A DNA stretch of 64,000 bases from Hyphomicrobiales bacterium (GCA_900472625.1 UCIT01000002.1:54422-118421), one strand, 5' to 3'. Shown: positions 11,409 to 21,689, numbered from the stretch's first letter. A program made the numbers and translations. The notes: generated by a model not told the origin, from the letters alone.

Positions 11409-12188
11409 CTAGACCCGGCGCTCGACCATCATCTTCTTGATCTCGGCGATCGCCTTCGCCGGATTCAGACCCTTCGGGCAGGTCTGCGCGCAGTTCATGA
11501 TCGTGTGGCAGCGATAGAGCCGGAACGGATCTTCCAGATTGTCGAGCCGTTCGCCGGTGGCCTCATCACGCGAATCGATCAGCCAGCGATAGGCCTGCAG
11601 CAGCACGGCCGGACCGAGATAGCGGTCGCCGTTCCACCAGTAGCTCGGACAGGAGGTCGAGCAGCAGGCGCAGAGAATGCACTCGTAGAGGCCGTCGAGC
11701 TTCTGGCGATCGTCATGGCTCTGCTTCCATTCCTTGGCCGGAGCCGGCGAAACGGTCTTCAGCCAGGGCTCGATCGAGCGGTGCTGGGCGTAGAAGTTGT
11801 TGAGGTCGGGCACCAGATCCTTGACGACGGGCAGATGCGGCAGCGGATAGATCTTCACGGTGCCCTTGATGTCGTCGAGACCCTTGGTGCAGGCCAGCGT
11901 ATTGGTGCCGTCGATGTTCATCGCGCACGAACCGCAGATCCCCTCGCGACAGGAACGGCGCAGCGTCAGCGTCGGATCGATCTTGTTCTTGATGTAGAGC
12001 AGGCCATCGAGCACCATCGGGCCGCAATCATCGACGTCGATATAGAACGTGTCGATCGACGGGTTCTGACCATCATCCGGACTCCAGCGATACACCCGGA
12101 ATTCCCGTGTGTTGGTCGCGCCAGCGGGCTTCGGCCAAACCTTGCCTTCGCGCATCTGGGAATTCTTGGGGAGAGCAAGTTCAACCAT
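11409..12188 (-). CDS. sdhB: Succinate dehydrogenase iron-sulphur subunit
   Basis: Iron-sulphur subunit of respiratory complex II, carrying electrons from SdhA to quinone. 259 aa from ATG 12188 (MVELALPKN), with an AGGAAA ribosome site. Cysteine clusters are complete: CREGICGSC...C for the 2Fe-2S centre, CILCACC...C for 4Fe-4S and CHTIMNC..TCPKG for 3Fe-4S. The start lies inside the last codons of the vapC toxin gene (8-base overlap), so sdhB is separated from sdhA by a toxin-antitoxin module but could still be reached by read-through and translational coupling. Confidence 0.98.
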   Translation of the reverse strand: MVELALPKNSQMREGKVWPKPAGATNTREFRVYRWSPDDGQNPSIDTFYIDVDDCGPMVLDGLLYIKNKIDPTLTLRRSCREGICGSCAMNIDGTNTLACTKGLDDIKGTVKIYPLPHLPVVKDLVPDLNNFYAQHRSIEPWLKTVSPAPAKEWKQSHDDRQKLDGLYECILCACCSTSCPSYWWNGDRYLGPAVLLQAYRWLIDSRDEATGERLDNLEDPFRLYRCHTIMNCAQTCPKGLNPAKAIAEIKKMMVERRV

Positions 12189-12639
12189 GTTTGTTTTCCT
12201 GTAAGGTGGCAAGAGCTGCGCCGGCCACAGTCAAATCCCAAATCCGATCGCCAAGCCCGGCAGCTGTGGCCTTGCTGGCAAACTTCGCGTCGCTGGTCAC
12301 CAGCCGCCCGTCTGGCTCGCTAAGTGCAAGCGTGAGGAACATGCAGTCATAGACGGAGTGATCGAGCCGTCGCGACATGGCAAAGGCCGGCTCCACCAGA
12401 TCGATCGAGGGAACAAGCCGAGCAAAGAAACGCCCGGTATTCGCCACGGCGACGGCCGCCTGCATATCGTCCAGTTGTCCCACGCGAGCCTTCCGCTGCA
12501 ACACGTTCGCCGTCTCGACAATCACCAACTCCGGCGCAATCCGCGTCAATCCGGGTACCAGTAACTTCCGCGCGTCGATGAAGCCGTCTTCATCGACAAA
12601 CCATTTCACGACGACGGAAGTGTCTACGATCAGGTTCAA
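12181..12639 (-). CDS. vapC: VapC-type PIN-domain toxin
   Basis: 152-aa PIN-domain ribonuclease. The four acidic metal-binding positions are in place: D6 (LIVDTS), E42 (VIVETAN), D98 (VYDCMF) and D117 (VTSDAKF), so it should be catalytically intact. VapC toxins cleave specific RNAs (often initiator tRNA or rRNA) and are held inactive by VapB. Its ATG overlaps the vapB stop (ATGA), and its last codons overlap the sdhB start. The C-terminal tail after about residue 135 ([10 protein letters not shown]) contains the sdhB ribosome-binding region. Confidence 0.92.
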   Translation of the reverse strand: MNLIVDTSVVVKWFVDEDGFIDARKLLVPGLTRIAPELVIVETANVLQRKARVGQLDDMQAAVAVANTGRFFARLVPSIDLVEPAFAMSRRLDHSVYDCMFLTLALSEPDGRLVTSDAKFASKATAAGLGDRIWDLTVAGAALATLQENKHG

Positions 12640-12884
12640 TTTCCGCGAATCTCACGCAGGATTTCAACACTGTCCGTCTGCTTGACACCTTTCGGCGTCA
12701 TCGCCGCGATGCGTTCCGCCACCGCTCTGAGGTCTTCCCCCGTCGTGGTATCCGGCCGAACTGGTACCGCCGCCTGCAGCAGCACCTCGATCTCCTCCTC
12801 GACGGAGCGGTTGTTAAGCCGCGCCAGGTCGGAAATACGCGTCAGCAGCGCTTCATCTGTAATACTGATCCGCATTTCACCCAT
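12636..12884 (-). CDS. vapB: VapB-type ribbon-helix-helix antitoxin
   Basis: 82-aa antitoxin. The N-terminus MRISITDEALLTRISDLARLNNRSVEEEIEVLL has the beta-strand then two-helix pattern of FitA/VapB ribbon-helix-helix proteins (the listed start MGEM at 12884; MRIS at 12875 is also possible). The acidic/flexible C-terminus would block the VapC active site. Stop overlaps the vapC start by four bases. It lies 48 bases after the sdhA stop, within the sdh operon; autoregulation by the VapBC complex is usual for the family. Confidence 0.88.
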   Translation of the reverse strand: MGEMRISITDEALLTRISDLARLNNRSVEEEIEVLLQAAVPVRPDTTTGEDLRAVAERIAAMTPKGVKQTDSVEILREIRGN

Positions 12885-12932
12885 GACAGTGCCTCCGGCG
12901 ATGATTTTGCGACTACTCTCTCACATTCCCCA

Positions 12933-14789
12933 TCAGTAAACACGCGCCTTCGGTGCGATCTTCTGCGGATCGATGCCCTCGGCGATCAGTTCGGTATGGA
13001 CGGGGCGGTAGTCGAGCTTGACCTCGCCGGCATCGTTGACCCACGACAGCGTGTGCTTGCGCCAGTTCTCGTCGTCGCGGCCGGCGAACTTGCCTTCGGT
13101 GTAGTCCTCGCGCGCATGCGAACCGCGGCTTTCCTTGCGGGCCTCGGCGCCGTAGATCGTCGTGATCGCATTGGCCATCAGGTTCTGCAACTCCAGCGTC
13201 TCGACCAGATCCGAGTTCCAGATCATCGAGCGGTCGGTGACCTTGATGTCGCGCATTTCCTGCCAGATGGCCGAGATGCGCTTGCAGCCCGATTCCAGCG
13301 ATTCCTGCGTGCGGAACACGGCGGCGTCTTCCTGCATGGCGCGCTGCATCTTCTCGCGCAGCACCGCCGTCGGCGTGCCGCCAGAGGCGTTGCGCAGTCC
13401 GTCGAAGCGATCCATGATCTTGTCGCAGGCAGCGACGTTGAGATGCGGCACCGGCGATGCGCGGTCGATGACCTCGCCGGCGCGGATCGCCGCGGCGCGG
13501 CCGAAGACCACGAGGTCGATCAGCGAGTTGGAGCCGAGGCGGTTGGCGCCGTGCACCGAGGCGCAGCCGGCTTCGCCGACCGCCATCAGGCCCGGAATGA
13601 TCCGCTCCGGATTATTCGAGTCGGCGTTCAGCACTTCGCCCCAGTAGTTGGTCGGAATGCCGCCCATGTTGTAGTGAACCGTCGGCAGAACCGGGATCGG
13701 CTCGCGCGTCACGTCGACGCCGGCAAAGATCTTCGCCGATTCCGAGATGCCCGGAAGGCGCTCGTGCAGCACGGCCGGATCGAGATGGTCGAGATGCAGG
13801 AAGATGTGGTCCTTGGCCTTGCCGACACCACGGCCTTCGCGGATTTCCAAGGTCATGCAGCGCGATACGACGTCACGCGAGGCAAGGTCCTTGGCCGAAG
13901 GGGCATAGCGTTCCATGAAGCGTTCGCCCTCTGAATTCACGAGGTAACCGCCTTCGCCGCGTGCGCCTTCGGTGATCAGACAGCCGGAGCCGTAGATGCC
14001 GGTCGGGTGGAACTGCACAAACTCCATGTCCTGCAGCGGCAGGCCGGCACGCGCAACCATGCCGCCGCCGTCGCCGGTGCAGGTGTGAGCCGAGGTCGCC
14101 GAGAAATAGGCGCGACCATAGCCGCCGGTCGCCAGCACCACCATCTTCGCGGCAAAGCGGTGTATCGTGCCGTCGTCGAGGTTCCAGGCAACCACGCCGG
14201 TGCAGCGGCTGCCGTCGTCGGACATGATCAGGTCGAGCGCGAAGTATTCGATGAAGAATTCCGCGTTGTTTCTGAGCGACTGGCCGTAGAGCGTGTGCAG
14301 GATAGCGTGGCCGGTACGGTCGGCAACCGCGCAGGTGCGCTGTACTGGAGGGCCTTCGCCGTAGTTCTGCATGTGGCCGCCGAACGGCCGCTGGTAGATC
14401 TTGCCCTCTTCATTGCGCGAGAACGGAACGCCGTAATGCTCTAGCTCGTAGACCGCCTTCGGCGCTTCCATGGTGAGGTACTGCATGGCGTCGACGTCGC
14501 CGAGCCAGTCGGAGCCTTTGACGGTGTCGTAGAGGTGCCACTGCCAGCTGTCCGGCGTCATGTTGCGCAGCGAAGCGGCGATGCCGCCCTGTGCCGCGAC
14601 CGTGTGGCTGCGAGTCGGGAATACCTTGGTGATGCAGGCCGTCTTGAAGCCCTGTTCGGCCATGCCGAGCGTGGCGCGCAAGCCCGCGCCACCGGCGCCG
14701 ACAACGATCACGTCGTAGGAGTGATCGACGTACTTGTAGGCTTTCCCGTTTTGAGCGGGGCCATTCTGAGTGGATGTTGTCGATGCCAT
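12933..14789 (-). CDS. sdhA: Succinate dehydrogenase flavoprotein subunit
   Basis: Catalytic flavoprotein of complex II, oxidising succinate to fumarate. 618 aa. FAD-binding GAGGAGLRA at about 31-39 and the covalent-FAD histidine H62 in [10 protein letters not shown] are visible, as are the HPTGIYG active-site region and the C-terminal [10 protein letters not shown] segment. It is 8 bases downstream of sdhD and 48 bases upstream of vapB. All catalytic motifs are intact. Confidence 0.98.
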   Translation of the reverse strand: MASTTSTQNGPAQNGKAYKYVDHSYDVIVVGAGGAGLRATLGMAEQGFKTACITKVFPTRSHTVAAQGGIAASLRNMTPDSWQWHLYDTVKGSDWLGDVDAMQYLTMEAPKAVYELEHYGVPFSRNEEGKIYQRPFGGHMQNYGEGPPVQRTCAVADRTGHAILHTLYGQSLRNNAEFFIEYFALDLIMSDDGSRCTGVVAWNLDDGTIHRFAAKMVVLATGGYGRAYFSATSAHTCTGDGGGMVARAGLPLQDMEFVQFHPTGIYGSGCLITEGARGEGGYLVNSEGERFMERYAPSAKDLASRDVVSRCMTLEIREGRGVGKAKDHIFLHLDHLDPAVLHERLPGISESAKIFAGVDVTREPIPVLPTVHYNMGGIPTNYWGEVLNADSNNPERIIPGLMAVGEAGCASVHGANRLGSNSLIDLVVFGRAAAIRAGEVIDRASPVPHLNVAACDKIMDRFDGLRNASGGTPTAVLREKMQRAMQEDAAVFRTQESLESGCKRISAIWQEMRDIKVTDRSMIWNSDLVETLELQNLMANAITTIYGAEARKESRGSHAREDYTEGKFAGRDDENWRKHTLSWVNDAGEVKLDYRPVHTELIAEGIDPQKIAPKARVY

Positions 14790-14797
14790 GATATCAA

Positions 14798-15178
14798 TTA
14801 TCCTACGAACGCGATCTTCAGAATGGCGAAAAGACAGAGCCCCGCCATCAGGATCGAAAAGAAGGTGTTGAGCATCACCAGCGCGATCTTCGTCACTTCA
14901 TGGTGCACGTAGTCCTCGATGATCACCTGCATGCCGAGCTTCATGTGGATGATGCCGGAGATGATCATCAGGCCCATGATGACGGCGACGAACGGGTTCG
15001 ACAGCGCGTGCACGACCTCCGCGTAGGGCTGGCCGGCATGGATGATCATGAAGATGATGAAGAAGAGAAACAGCGGCACGTTGGCTACGGCCGTCACGCG
15101 CTGGCGCCAGAAGTGTTCCGTGCCGTCCTTGGCCGAGCCGAGGCCGCGGACCTTACCCAAAGGGGTACGCATATCCAT
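14798..15178 (-). CDS. sdhD: Succinate dehydrogenase membrane anchor subunit
   Basis: 126-aa membrane anchor, start ATG 15178 ([19 protein letters not shown]), a typical alphaproteobacterial SdhD N-terminus. Three transmembrane segments follow, with histidines in MIIHAGQ and IIHMKLG suited to haem/quinone contacts, and IIEDYVHHE at the cytoplasmic loop. It binds haem b and ubiquinone together with SdhC. 11 bases after sdhC. Confidence 0.95.
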   Translation of the reverse strand: MDMRTPLGKVRGLGSAKDGTEHFWRQRVTAVANVPLFLFFIIFMIIHAGQPYAEVVHALSNPFVAVIMGLMIISGIIHMKLGMQVIIEDYVHHEVTKIALVMLNTFFSILMAGLCLFAILKIAFVG

Positions 15179-15189
15179 GTGATCAACCC

Positions 15190-15585
15190 TCAGAAGCGAA
15201 TGACGAAGCCGATCACCCAGACCAGCAAGGTCAGACAGAGCGAGGCAATGATGTTGAGCTTGGCGAGCTTGGTGGAGAAGTGCTTGTCGAAGCCGTAGCC
15301 GAGGTCCCACATGAAGTGGCGGAAGCCGCCGAGCATGTGGTGGATCAGCGCCCAGGTGTAGCCAAGCAGCACCAGCTTGCCGACGATGCTGCCGAGCACC
15401 CAGTTGGCCCAGTCGTAGGCGCCGACGCCGGTCGCAGCAGCGATCAGCCACCACGCAATCAGCAGCGTGCCGACATAGAGCGCGCCCCCGGTGATACGGT
15501 GGACGATCGACATGACCATGGTGGGAATTGGTTTGTAAATCTGTAGATGCGGCGACAGGGGCCGGTTACTTGTCGTGTTCGCCAT
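15190..15585 (-). CDS. sdhC: Succinate dehydrogenase cytochrome b556 subunit
   Basis: 131-aa membrane subunit, start ATG 15585 ([18 protein letters not shown]). The N-terminal [12 protein letters not shown]...S-x-x-HRITG motif is the family signature (Ser and Arg at the quinone site), and three membrane helices are predicted; [11 protein letters not shown] carries the candidate haem-ligand histidine. First gene of sdhCD-A-(vapBC)-B. The 315 bases upstream, shared with a divergent secreted-protein gene, would hold the operon promoter; a TATACT lies near 15718 on the minus strand but no convincing -35 partner was found. Confidence 0.95.
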   Translation of the reverse strand: MANTTSNRPLSPHLQIYKPIPTMVMSIVHRITGGALYVGTLLIAWWLIAAATGVGAYDWANWVLGSIVGKLVLLGYTWALIHHMLGGFRHFMWDLGYGFDKHFSTKLAKLNIIASLCLTLLVWVIGFVIRF

Positions 15586-15900
15586 CAGAACCTCGCGGCG
15601 GTCTTTCTGCACTCTCCGGGATCCGGAAAGCATCCAGGCAACCACACGATTGACAGAAAGCTGTGTGTGCGTTGCATCAATGGCGACGTTTAATCACGGA
15701 AACACCTAACGACAAGTATAATTGACGCACCCGTGAAATTTAATCGATTTGCGTCTTGACGCTTTGCTCAAGATCGGTGTTCGCCCGCCCGAACCTTCGT
15801 CTTTCGGATGATTTTCCAAGCTTGCATGGACAAGCCGGCGCTTTTGGCGCATTTTCGCGTTAACGCTTTGTTAAGAATTCGGTTTCCGGAGACCAGCGCG

Positions 15901-16467
15901 ATGTGGAAGACACCATCGAAACTTGTTGCACTCGCGGTTGCGGCGCTCGTCGCCCTGCCCGCCATGGCCGGCGATTTCGGCGGCAATCCCTTCCCGCGTC
16001 ACCACGGCGGGTCGTATCAGGGCCATGCCGTTTACCGCGCCGGGCCTTTGGGCGTGCGCACCCCGCGCTCATTGGTCATCCGTCATCAGGGCCCGTCCGT
16101 CATCGGCACCAGCGGTGGCTGGAACGGCCGGCCACTGCGATTCGCCGGCAATGACGGTCGCTTTCATCAGCATTTCGGGCGTGGCAGCTACATCAAGCGC
16201 ATATCGCCCACGTCATCGCAGGATTTCGCGCGCAACAATATCGTGATCATCGACCAGAGGGGTGAACCACGCGCGCCGTCAGGCACCTATGCCGGGTCAT
16301 CCTACGCGTATGAAACCGACGGCGGCACCTATGTCGGCGGCTACGGCTATGGCAGCTACGGCGATCGCCCGACGGTGAAGCTGGCGCCGATGGCCAAGGT
16401 CATCAATGTCGCGCAACGCCGCAATCCCTGCTCCTACGAGCAAGGCGTCTGTGTCATCCGTCCCTGA
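15901..16467 (+). CDS. Secreted Gly/Tyr-rich protein of unknown function
   Basis: 188 aa from ATG 15901 (MWKTPSKLVAL), with a classic signal peptide cleaved after PAMAG-type residues near 22-23. The mature chain is rich in Gly, Arg, Tyr and His, with an extended YAGSSYAYETDGGTYVGGYG-like stretch near residues 125-150 suggesting disorder or a surface role. The C-terminus holds two cysteines (NPCSYEQGVC), probably a disulphide. I do not recognise the family, though the C-terminal block looks like a conserved domain. Divergent from sdhC and convergent with the methyltransferase gene. Confidence 0.75.
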   Translation: MWKTPSKLVALAVAALVALPAMAGDFGGNPFPRHHGGSYQGHAVYRAGPLGVRTPRSLVIRHQGPSVIGTSGGWNGRPLRFAGNDGRFHQHFGRGSYIKRISPTSSQDFARNNIVIIDQRGEPRAPSGTYAGSSYAYETDGGTYVGGYGYGSYGDRPTVKLAPMAKVINVAQRRNPCSYEQGVCVIRP

Positions 16468-16476
16468 CATAGAAAT

Positions 16477-17124
16477 TTAGCCGACGAACTGCCAGACCGT
16501 GGTCTTCTTGACCTCGCTGTCTTCAAGCGCCCGCGTCACCGGCACCTGATACACCGCGCAGGCCTCGAGCCTGTCCTTCGGCAGATAGGCCCGCCCGGGA
16601 TCGCCGACCAGCACACGGACACCGGACGCCGCCAGCCGCTCGAACCACGGCACCAGTGCTGCGGCGAAATCGCGGTCGTAAAACACATCGCCAGCAAGGA
16701 GAACGTCGGCATCAATGTCGCAGCCGATCAGGTTGTCGCCGGTGAAGCCGATCTCGACGTTATTCAGCCCGGCATTCAGCTCCACCGCCATCGCCGTCCA
16801 CGGATCGATATCCGCCGCCAGCACCGACTTTGCCCCAGCCATCATCGCCGCAATCGCCACCAGCCCGGAGCCGCTGGCGAAATCCACCACTCTCTTGCCG
16901 GCGACCGCCTCGGGGTGATCGAGCACATAGCGCGCCAGCCCCTGCCCTCCGGCCCAGGCGAAGGCCCAGAACGGCGGCGGCAGGCCGATCTCGGCCAGTT
17001 CCTCCTCCGTCTTCAACCACAGTTCATGCGCCTCGCAGGCGAGGTTGAGCCGGATTTCCGGAACATGCGGCGGCGCCATCGGGCTGGTATTGTCGAGGAT
17101 GAAGCGCGCGGGGTCGGTCTTCAC
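16477..17124 (-). CDS. Protein lysine methyltransferase, METTL20/ETF-beta type
   Basis: 215-aa class I SAM methyltransferase. The SAM-binding motif is VVDFASGSGLVAIAA, followed by acidic ADIDP (ribose contact) and the post-motif GDVFYD, a pattern of the METTL family 16 that includes METTL20. The Agrobacterium homologue has been shown to methylate the beta subunit of electron-transfer flavoprotein, so this is the likely substrate (family knowledge plus inference). N-terminal PPFWAFAWAGGQGLARY is the typical substrate-side segment. It is 6 bases downstream of the EVE gene on the same strand. Confidence 0.8.
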   Translation of the reverse strand: MKTDPARFILDNTSPMAPPHVPEIRLNLACEAHELWLKTEEELAEIGLPPPFWAFAWAGGQGLARYVLDHPEAVAGKRVVDFASGSGLVAIAAMMAGAKSVLAADIDPWTAMAVELNAGLNNVEIGFTGDNLIGCDIDADVLLAGDVFYDRDFAAALVPWFERLAASGVRVLVGDPGRAYLPKDRLEACAVYQVPVTRALEDSEVKKTTVWQFVG

Positions 17125-17130
17125 GTGATA

Positions 17131-17562
17131 TCAGCGCGGCGGGTTGTCGAGCCCGCCCATGCGGCAGACCTCGAGCCATTCCTCTTCGGTCACGGGCTGC
17201 ACGGAAAGCCGCATCGACGTCACCAGCGACATCTTCGCGAGCTTTTCGCTGGCCTTGACATCCTTCAGCGTTACCGGCTTCGGCACATCGCAGACGGCGC
17301 GGATATCGACGCAATCCCACTTCGGATCGCCATTGGCCGTCGAATCGGGATGCGACAGCGCGCAGACCTCGACGATGCCGACAATCTCCAGCCCGTCATT
17401 TGAATGGTAGAAGAAGCCCTTGTCGCCGATCTGCATGGCCCGCATGTTGTTGCGCGCCAGGTAGTTGCGAACGCCGGTCCACTCCGTGCCCTTCTCGCCA
17501 GCGGCCTTCTGCTGTTCCCACGACCATGCGGCCGGTTCGGATTTGTAAAGCCAATGCGCCAC
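17131..17562 (-). CDS. EVE domain-containing protein
   Basis: 143-aa EVE (PUA-like) domain protein, whose fold recognises modified bases in RNA or DNA. Visible features include WLYKSEP at the start, WTGVRNYLARNNMRAM, GDKGFFYHS, and WDCVDI, all characteristic of the thymocyte nuclear protein 1-like family. Compact operon with the YciI and methyltransferase genes (2- and 6-base gaps). Function in bacteria is not established. Confidence 0.93.
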   Translation of the reverse strand: MAHWLYKSEPAAWSWEQQKAAGEKGTEWTGVRNYLARNNMRAMQIGDKGFFYHSNDGLEIVGIVEVCALSHPDSTANGDPKWDCVDIRAVCDVPKPVTLKDVKASEKLAKMSLVTSMRLSVQPVTEEEWLEVCRMGGLDNPPR

Positions 17563-17564
17563 GC

Positions 17565-17858
17565 TTACGCCTCCGGCTTGTTGAAGACCCAGTTGAAGGG
17601 TTTTACCTCGACGCTCTCGAACAGGCCGGCCTTGGCGTAAGGGTCACTGTCGGCAATCGCCGTCGCCGCTTCGATGGTGTCCGCCTCGACGATGACGAGG
17701 CTGCCGCAGGGCTTGCCCTCGGGATCGAGGAACGGACCCGCCATCTTCAGCGTGCCGGCGGCGTTGAGCGCGTTGAGATGCTCGACATGCTCGGGACGGG
17801 TATCCATGCGGACGTTGAGGTGGCCGGGCTTGTCCTTGCAGACGAAAGCGAAAAGCAT
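17565..17858 (-). CDS. YciI family protein
   Basis: 97-aa YciI-like (dimeric alpha-beta barrel) protein: N-terminal FVCKDKPGH, the R-x-x-H pattern in RPEHVEHL with candidate active histidine, and GPFLDPEGKPCGSLVIVEA as the central strand pair. Small YciI proteins are thought to be enzymes related to muconolactone isomerase/EthD-type domains, but without a known substrate here. Part of the run gpsA-yciI-EVE-methyltransferase, 10 bases after gpsA. Confidence 0.9.
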   Translation of the reverse strand: MLFAFVCKDKPGHLNVRMDTRPEHVEHLNALNAAGTLKMAGPFLDPEGKPCGSLVIVEADTIEAATAIADSDPYAKAGLFESVEVKPFNWVFNKPEA

Positions 17859-17868
17859 GTGAATTCTC

Positions 17869-18870
17869 CTATTCGGTGGTGATCGGGCGCGTCATCAGCT
17901 GGTCGATGGCATCGGATATGCCGAGTTTGCCCTCGATGATGGCGGAAACGGCATCGGTAACGGGCATGTCGATGGCAAGCGGCTTGGCCAGCCGCGACAC
18001 GACGGCGGCGGCAAATGCGCCCTCGACCAGTTCGCCATGCGCGGGATCACGGCTTTCGCCGCGCCCGAGCGCGATGCCGAAGCGCAGGTTGCGCGATTGG
18101 TGGCTGGTGGCTGTCAACACGAGATCGCCGAGCCCCGAGAGCCCCGGCACCGTATCCGCCTGTCCGCCCTTGGCGACCACGAAGCGCGACATCTCGGCCA
18201 GCCCGCGGGCAATCAGCGCCGCACGCGCGGAATCGCCAATCCCCGCCCCCTCGACGATGCCGCAGGCAATGGCCAGCACGTTCTTCAAGGCGCCGCCCAG
18301 CTGCACGCCGATCCGGTCCGCCGATGGATAGAGCCGAAAGGTCCGCCCCGAGATCGCCTGCGCCAGCCGCTCGGCGATCTCGCCATTTTCGGCGGCGACG
18401 ACCATCGCGGTCGGCAGCCCCCTGGCGATATCGGCGGCAAAACCCGGACCCGACAGCACCGCGACCGCATGCCCCGGCAGCGTTTGCGCCAGCATGTCGG
18501 TCAACAGATTGCCCGTGGTCTTCTCGATGCCCTTGGCGCAGGTGACGACAACGGCATCCTTAGCCAGATAAGGTTCGTATTGCCGCGCCGCATCGGCCTG
18601 CGCCTGCGACGGCATGGCGAAGAGAACGATACCGGCATCGGCGATGGCATCGGCTTCCGCCGAGAAATTCAGCGCTTCCGGCAACGGAATGCCCGGCAGC
18701 ACGGCATCGTGACGATGCTCGGCCGCAAGATCGGCCATCAGCCGAGGATCGCGCCCGACCAGCGTCACCTTGTGCCGCCCCGTCAACGCGATGACAGCCG
18801 CCAAAGCCGTGCCGAAGGCACCGGCGCCGATGACGGCGATCGTTTCGCTGCTACGGCCTTCTCCACTCAT
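17869..18870 (-). CDS. gpsA: NAD(P)-dependent glycerol-3-phosphate dehydrogenase
   Basis: Makes sn-glycerol 3-phosphate from dihydroxyacetone phosphate for phospholipid synthesis. Start set at ATG 18870 ([24 protein letters not shown]), 333 aa; it overlaps the tsaD stop by ATGA, and the upstream frame to 18999 lies within tsaD. NAD-binding [10 protein letters not shown], the catalytic-lysine region [20 protein letters not shown] and the SRNLRFG loop are visible. Expected cytosolic. Confidence 0.97.
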   Translation of the reverse strand: MSGEGRSSETIAVIGAGAFGTALAAVIALTGRHKVTLVGRDPRLMADLAAEHRHDAVLPGIPLPEALNFSAEADAIADAGIVLFAMPSQAQADAARQYEPYLAKDAVVVTCAKGIEKTTGNLLTDMLAQTLPGHAVAVLSGPGFAADIARGLPTAMVVAAENGEIAERLAQAISGRTFRLYPSADRIGVQLGGALKNVLAIACGIVEGAGIGDSARAALIARGLAEMSRFVVAKGGQADTVPGLSGLGDLVLTATSHQSRNLRFGIALGRGESRDPAHGELVEGAFAAAVVSRLAKPLAIDMPVTDAVSAIIEGKLGISDAIDQLMTRPITTE

Positions 18871-19961
18871 GCCTTCGCTCCCCGCTTGCCGAAACCCAAC
18901 AATGTCTCGGCGCTCGAATCGAGCGGCCAGCGCGAGCGCGGCTGCACGTCGAGATCGTCGGGCGCAACGCCCGTCGCCATCCGCTCGAGGCCGGCCCAAG
19001 CGATCATGACAGCATTATCGGTGCACAGGTGCAGCGGCGGTGCCACGAAGCGGAAGCGGTTCTTGTCGCACAGCGCCTGCAGCGTGCCACGCACCTCGAG
19101 ATTGGCGGCGACCCCGCCGGCCACCACAAGCGCCGGCTGCTCGACATCGGGGTAGAGCATCTTGAACCGCTCCAGCCCGCGCCCGATCCGGTCCTTCAGC
19201 GTCCGCGATACCGCATCCTGGAACGAGGCGCAGATATCGGCAACGTCCTGGTCGGTCAGCGGCGCGATCTCGGTCGCCGCCTGCCGCACCGCCGTCTTCA
19301 GCCCGGAAAAGGAGAAATTCAGCTTCGCCTCGCCGACCAGCGGCCGCGGAAACTGGAAACGCTTCGGATTGCCCGACTTCGCCGCTCGCTCCACCGCCGG
19401 CCCGCCCGGATAGGGCAGGCTCAGAAGCTTGGCGGTCTTGTCGAAAGCCTCGCCCAGCGCGTCGTCGATCGTCGTGCCCCAGCGCTCGTAGTCGCCGACG
19501 CCCTTGACCAGGATCAGCTGCGTGTGGCCGCCCGAGACCAGCAGCATCAGGTAGGGAAACGAAAGCCCATCCGTCAGCCGCGCCGTCAGCGCATGGCCTT
19601 CCAGATGGTTCACCGCATAGAGCGGCTTGCCGCAGGCCTTGGCGATCGCCTTGCCAGTCATCAACCCGACCAGCAAGCCGCCGATCAGCCCGGGGCCTGA
19701 CGTGGCGGCGATGGCGTCGATATCGGAGAGCGACACATTGGCGCGTTTCAAAGCTTCCTCGATCAGCGTATCGAGAGCCTCGACATGGGCGCGAGCGGCA
19801 ATCTCGGGCACGACGCCGCCATAGGCGCTGTGCTCTTCGAGCTGGCTCAGCACCACGTCGGAACGCACGGTCGGCACCCCCTCCGCATCGCGCTCGACCA
19901 CGGCAGCGGCGGTTTCGTCGCAGCTTGTTTCGATGCCGAGGATGCGCAGAAAGGGAGCCAT
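18867..19961 (-). CDS. tsaD: tRNA threonylcarbamoyladenosine transferase TsaD
   Basis: Kae1/Qri7/YgjD family enzyme that transfers threonylcarbamoyl to A37 of ANN-decoding tRNAs. Start ATG 19961 ([21 protein letters not shown]), 364 aa; longer frames upstream overlap hemC divergently and are not credible. The IETSCDET start, the metal-binding HLEGH and the LVSGGHTQL and [10 protein letters not shown] segments are intact. Divergent from hemC with a 67-base intergenic region. Confidence 0.97.
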   Translation of the reverse strand: MAPFLRILGIETSCDETAAAVVERDAEGVPTVRSDVVLSQLEEHSAYGGVVPEIAARAHVEALDTLIEEALKRANVSLSDIDAIAATSGPGLIGGLLVGLMTGKAIAKACGKPLYAVNHLEGHALTARLTDGLSFPYLMLLVSGGHTQLILVKGVGDYERWGTTIDDALGEAFDKTAKLLSLPYPGGPAVERAAKSGNPKRFQFPRPLVGEAKLNFSFSGLKTAVRQAATEIAPLTDQDVADICASFQDAVSRTLKDRIGRGLERFKMLYPDVEQPALVVAGGVAANLEVRGTLQALCDKNRFRFVAPPLHLCTDNAVMIAWAGLERMATGVAPDDLDVQPRSRWPLDSSAETLLGFGKRGAKA

Positions 19962-20028
19962 GGAGCCTGATCGTTGATTGCGATGGGTCTGAAACCCGTT
20001 TACGAGAAACTCCGGTAACAACGGATCA

Positions 20029-20964
20029 ATGCGGATGCAAACAAAACCTTTCCGGATCGGCACCCGAGGCAGCCCCCTGGCGCTTGCCCAAGCCAACGAG
20101 GCCCGCGACAGGCTGATGGCGGCGCACGGGTTGCCGGAAGAGATGTTCGAGATCGTCGTGCTCTCCACCAAGGGCGACCGCATCACCGACCGCTCACTGG
20201 CCGAGATCGGCGGCAAGGGCCTGTTCACCGAGGAACTGGAAGAGAAGCTTAGCTCCGGCGATCTCGATATCGCCGTGCATTCCACCAAGGACATGCCCAC
20301 GACGCTGCCCGAAGGGCTCTGTCTTTCGGCCTACCTGCCCCGCGAGGACATTCGCGATGCAGTCGTGGGCCGCACCGCTCCAAAACTGATCGACCTGCCG
20401 CACGGCGCCACCGTCGGCTCGTCGTCGCTGCGCCGCCAGGCGCTGATCCGCCGCATGCGCCCCGATATCAATGTCATCACCTTCCGCGGTCTCGTCGATA
20501 CCAGGCTCAGAAAGCTGGCGGAAGGCCAGGTCGATGCGACGCTGCTGGCGCTGGCCGGCCTCAAGCGGCTCGGCAAGGTCGATGTCATCACCGACATCTT
20601 AGACCCCGACACCTTCCCCCCGGCCCCGGCCCAGGGCGCCATCTGCATCGAGAGCCGCATCGGCGATACCCGTGTTGAGGCCCTGCTTGCGCCAATCAAC
20701 GATATCAGGACCTTCGACACCGTCTCCTGCGAGCGCGCCTTCCTGGCCGCACTCGACGGCTCCTGCCGCACCCCGATCGGCGGCTATGCGGTCTGCGAGG
20801 GCGACCAGATCCGCTTCCACGGCCTGATCATCACTCCCGACGGGCGCCAGCAGCATGCCGTCACCATCGACGGCAACCGCCGCGACGCGGTGGCGCTCGG
20901 CACCCGCGCCGGCCAGGATGTCCGCGCCCGCGCCGGCGCCGCCTTCTTCGACGACTGGAGCTGA
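20029..20964 (+). CDS. hemC: Hydroxymethylbilane synthase (porphobilinogen deaminase)
   Basis: Polymerises four porphobilinogens into hydroxymethylbilane in haem synthesis. 311 aa from ATG 20029; ATG 20035 is an equal alternative. Visible are the [14 protein letters not shown] start, the substrate-binding [17 protein letters not shown], the arginine-rich [22 protein letters not shown] and the cofactor-binding cysteine in [11 protein letters not shown]. Followed 5 bases later by hemD. Confidence 0.97.
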   Translation: MRMQTKPFRIGTRGSPLALAQANEARDRLMAAHGLPEEMFEIVVLSTKGDRITDRSLAEIGGKGLFTEELEEKLSSGDLDIAVHSTKDMPTTLPEGLCLSAYLPREDIRDAVVGRTAPKLIDLPHGATVGSSSLRRQALIRRMRPDINVITFRGLVDTRLRKLAEGQVDATLLALAGLKRLGKVDVITDILDPDTFPPAPAQGAICIESRIGDTRVEALLAPINDIRTFDTVSCERAFLAALDGSCRTPIGGYAVCEGDQIRFHGLIITPDGRQQHAVTIDGNRRDAVALGTRAGQDVRARAGAAFFDDWS

Positions 20965-20969
20965 CACCG

Positions 20970-21689
20970 ATGCGCGTGCTCGTGACCCGCCCCCCGCAGC
21001 CGGGCGCGCGCACCGCGCAACGCCTGGCCGCAATGGGCCACGAGCCGCTGATGCTGCCGCTGTTCGAACCGCTCCACGACGCCGAAAAAGCCTTCGCCGC
21101 GCTGGCTGACACCCGCGGCCCCGTCGCCGTCACCAGCGCCGAAGCCATCCGCGCGGTCACCGGGCGGCCCGGCGACCTCGCCCCCCACCTCAACCGCCCG
21201 CTTTACGCCGTCGGCGACGCCACCGCCGAGGAGGCAAGAACGGCCGGCTTCGCCTCCGTCACCGCCTCGTCAGGCAACGGCGCCGACCTCGCGACCTTGA
21301 TCGCCGGCCAACCGGCTGGCCAAACGGGGATTCCGATCCTCTACCTCGCTGGCGCGCCGCGCGCCGAAACCTTCGAAACCCGCGCCAAAGCTCTTGGCCT
21401 GACGCTCACCGTCGCCGAATGCTACCGCATGCGGCCGCTCGATGTTCCCGTCGAGATCCTCCGCACCATCTTCGCCACCGAAGCCCCCGACGCGATCCTC
21501 TTCTATTCCCGCCAGACCGCCGAACGCTTCTTCGCCCTCCACGAGATCTCAACCCATCTCGACGCCCTGATCGGCATCCGCCTCCTCTGCCTCAGCAGGA
21601 CCGTCGCCGACGCCGTGCCCCCTGAGTTGCAAGGCCATGTCACGATTGCGGAAACGCCCGACGAGACCATCCTGCTGTCGTTGATCTGA
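20970..21689 (+). CDS. hemD: Uroporphyrinogen-III synthase
   Basis: 239-aa HemD-fold protein that cyclises hydroxymethylbilane with inversion of ring D. Sequence conservation in this family is low; recognisable elements are the N-terminal VLVTRPPQPGARTAQRL, VTSAEAIRAV, AVGDATAEEAR and the LFYSRQTAERF stretch. Function is supported strongly by its position 5 bases after hemC and before the mitofilin/hemY genes. Confidence 0.93.
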   Translation: MRVLVTRPPQPGARTAQRLAAMGHEPLMLPLFEPLHDAEKAFAALADTRGPVAVTSAEAIRAVTGRPGDLAPHLNRPLYAVGDATAEEARTAGFASVTASSGNGADLATLIAGQPAGQTGIPILYLAGAPRAETFETRAKALGLTLTVAECYRMRPLDVPVEILRTIFATEAPDAILFYSRQTAERFFALHEISTHLDALIGIRLLCLSRTVADAVPPELQGHVTIAETPDETILLSLI

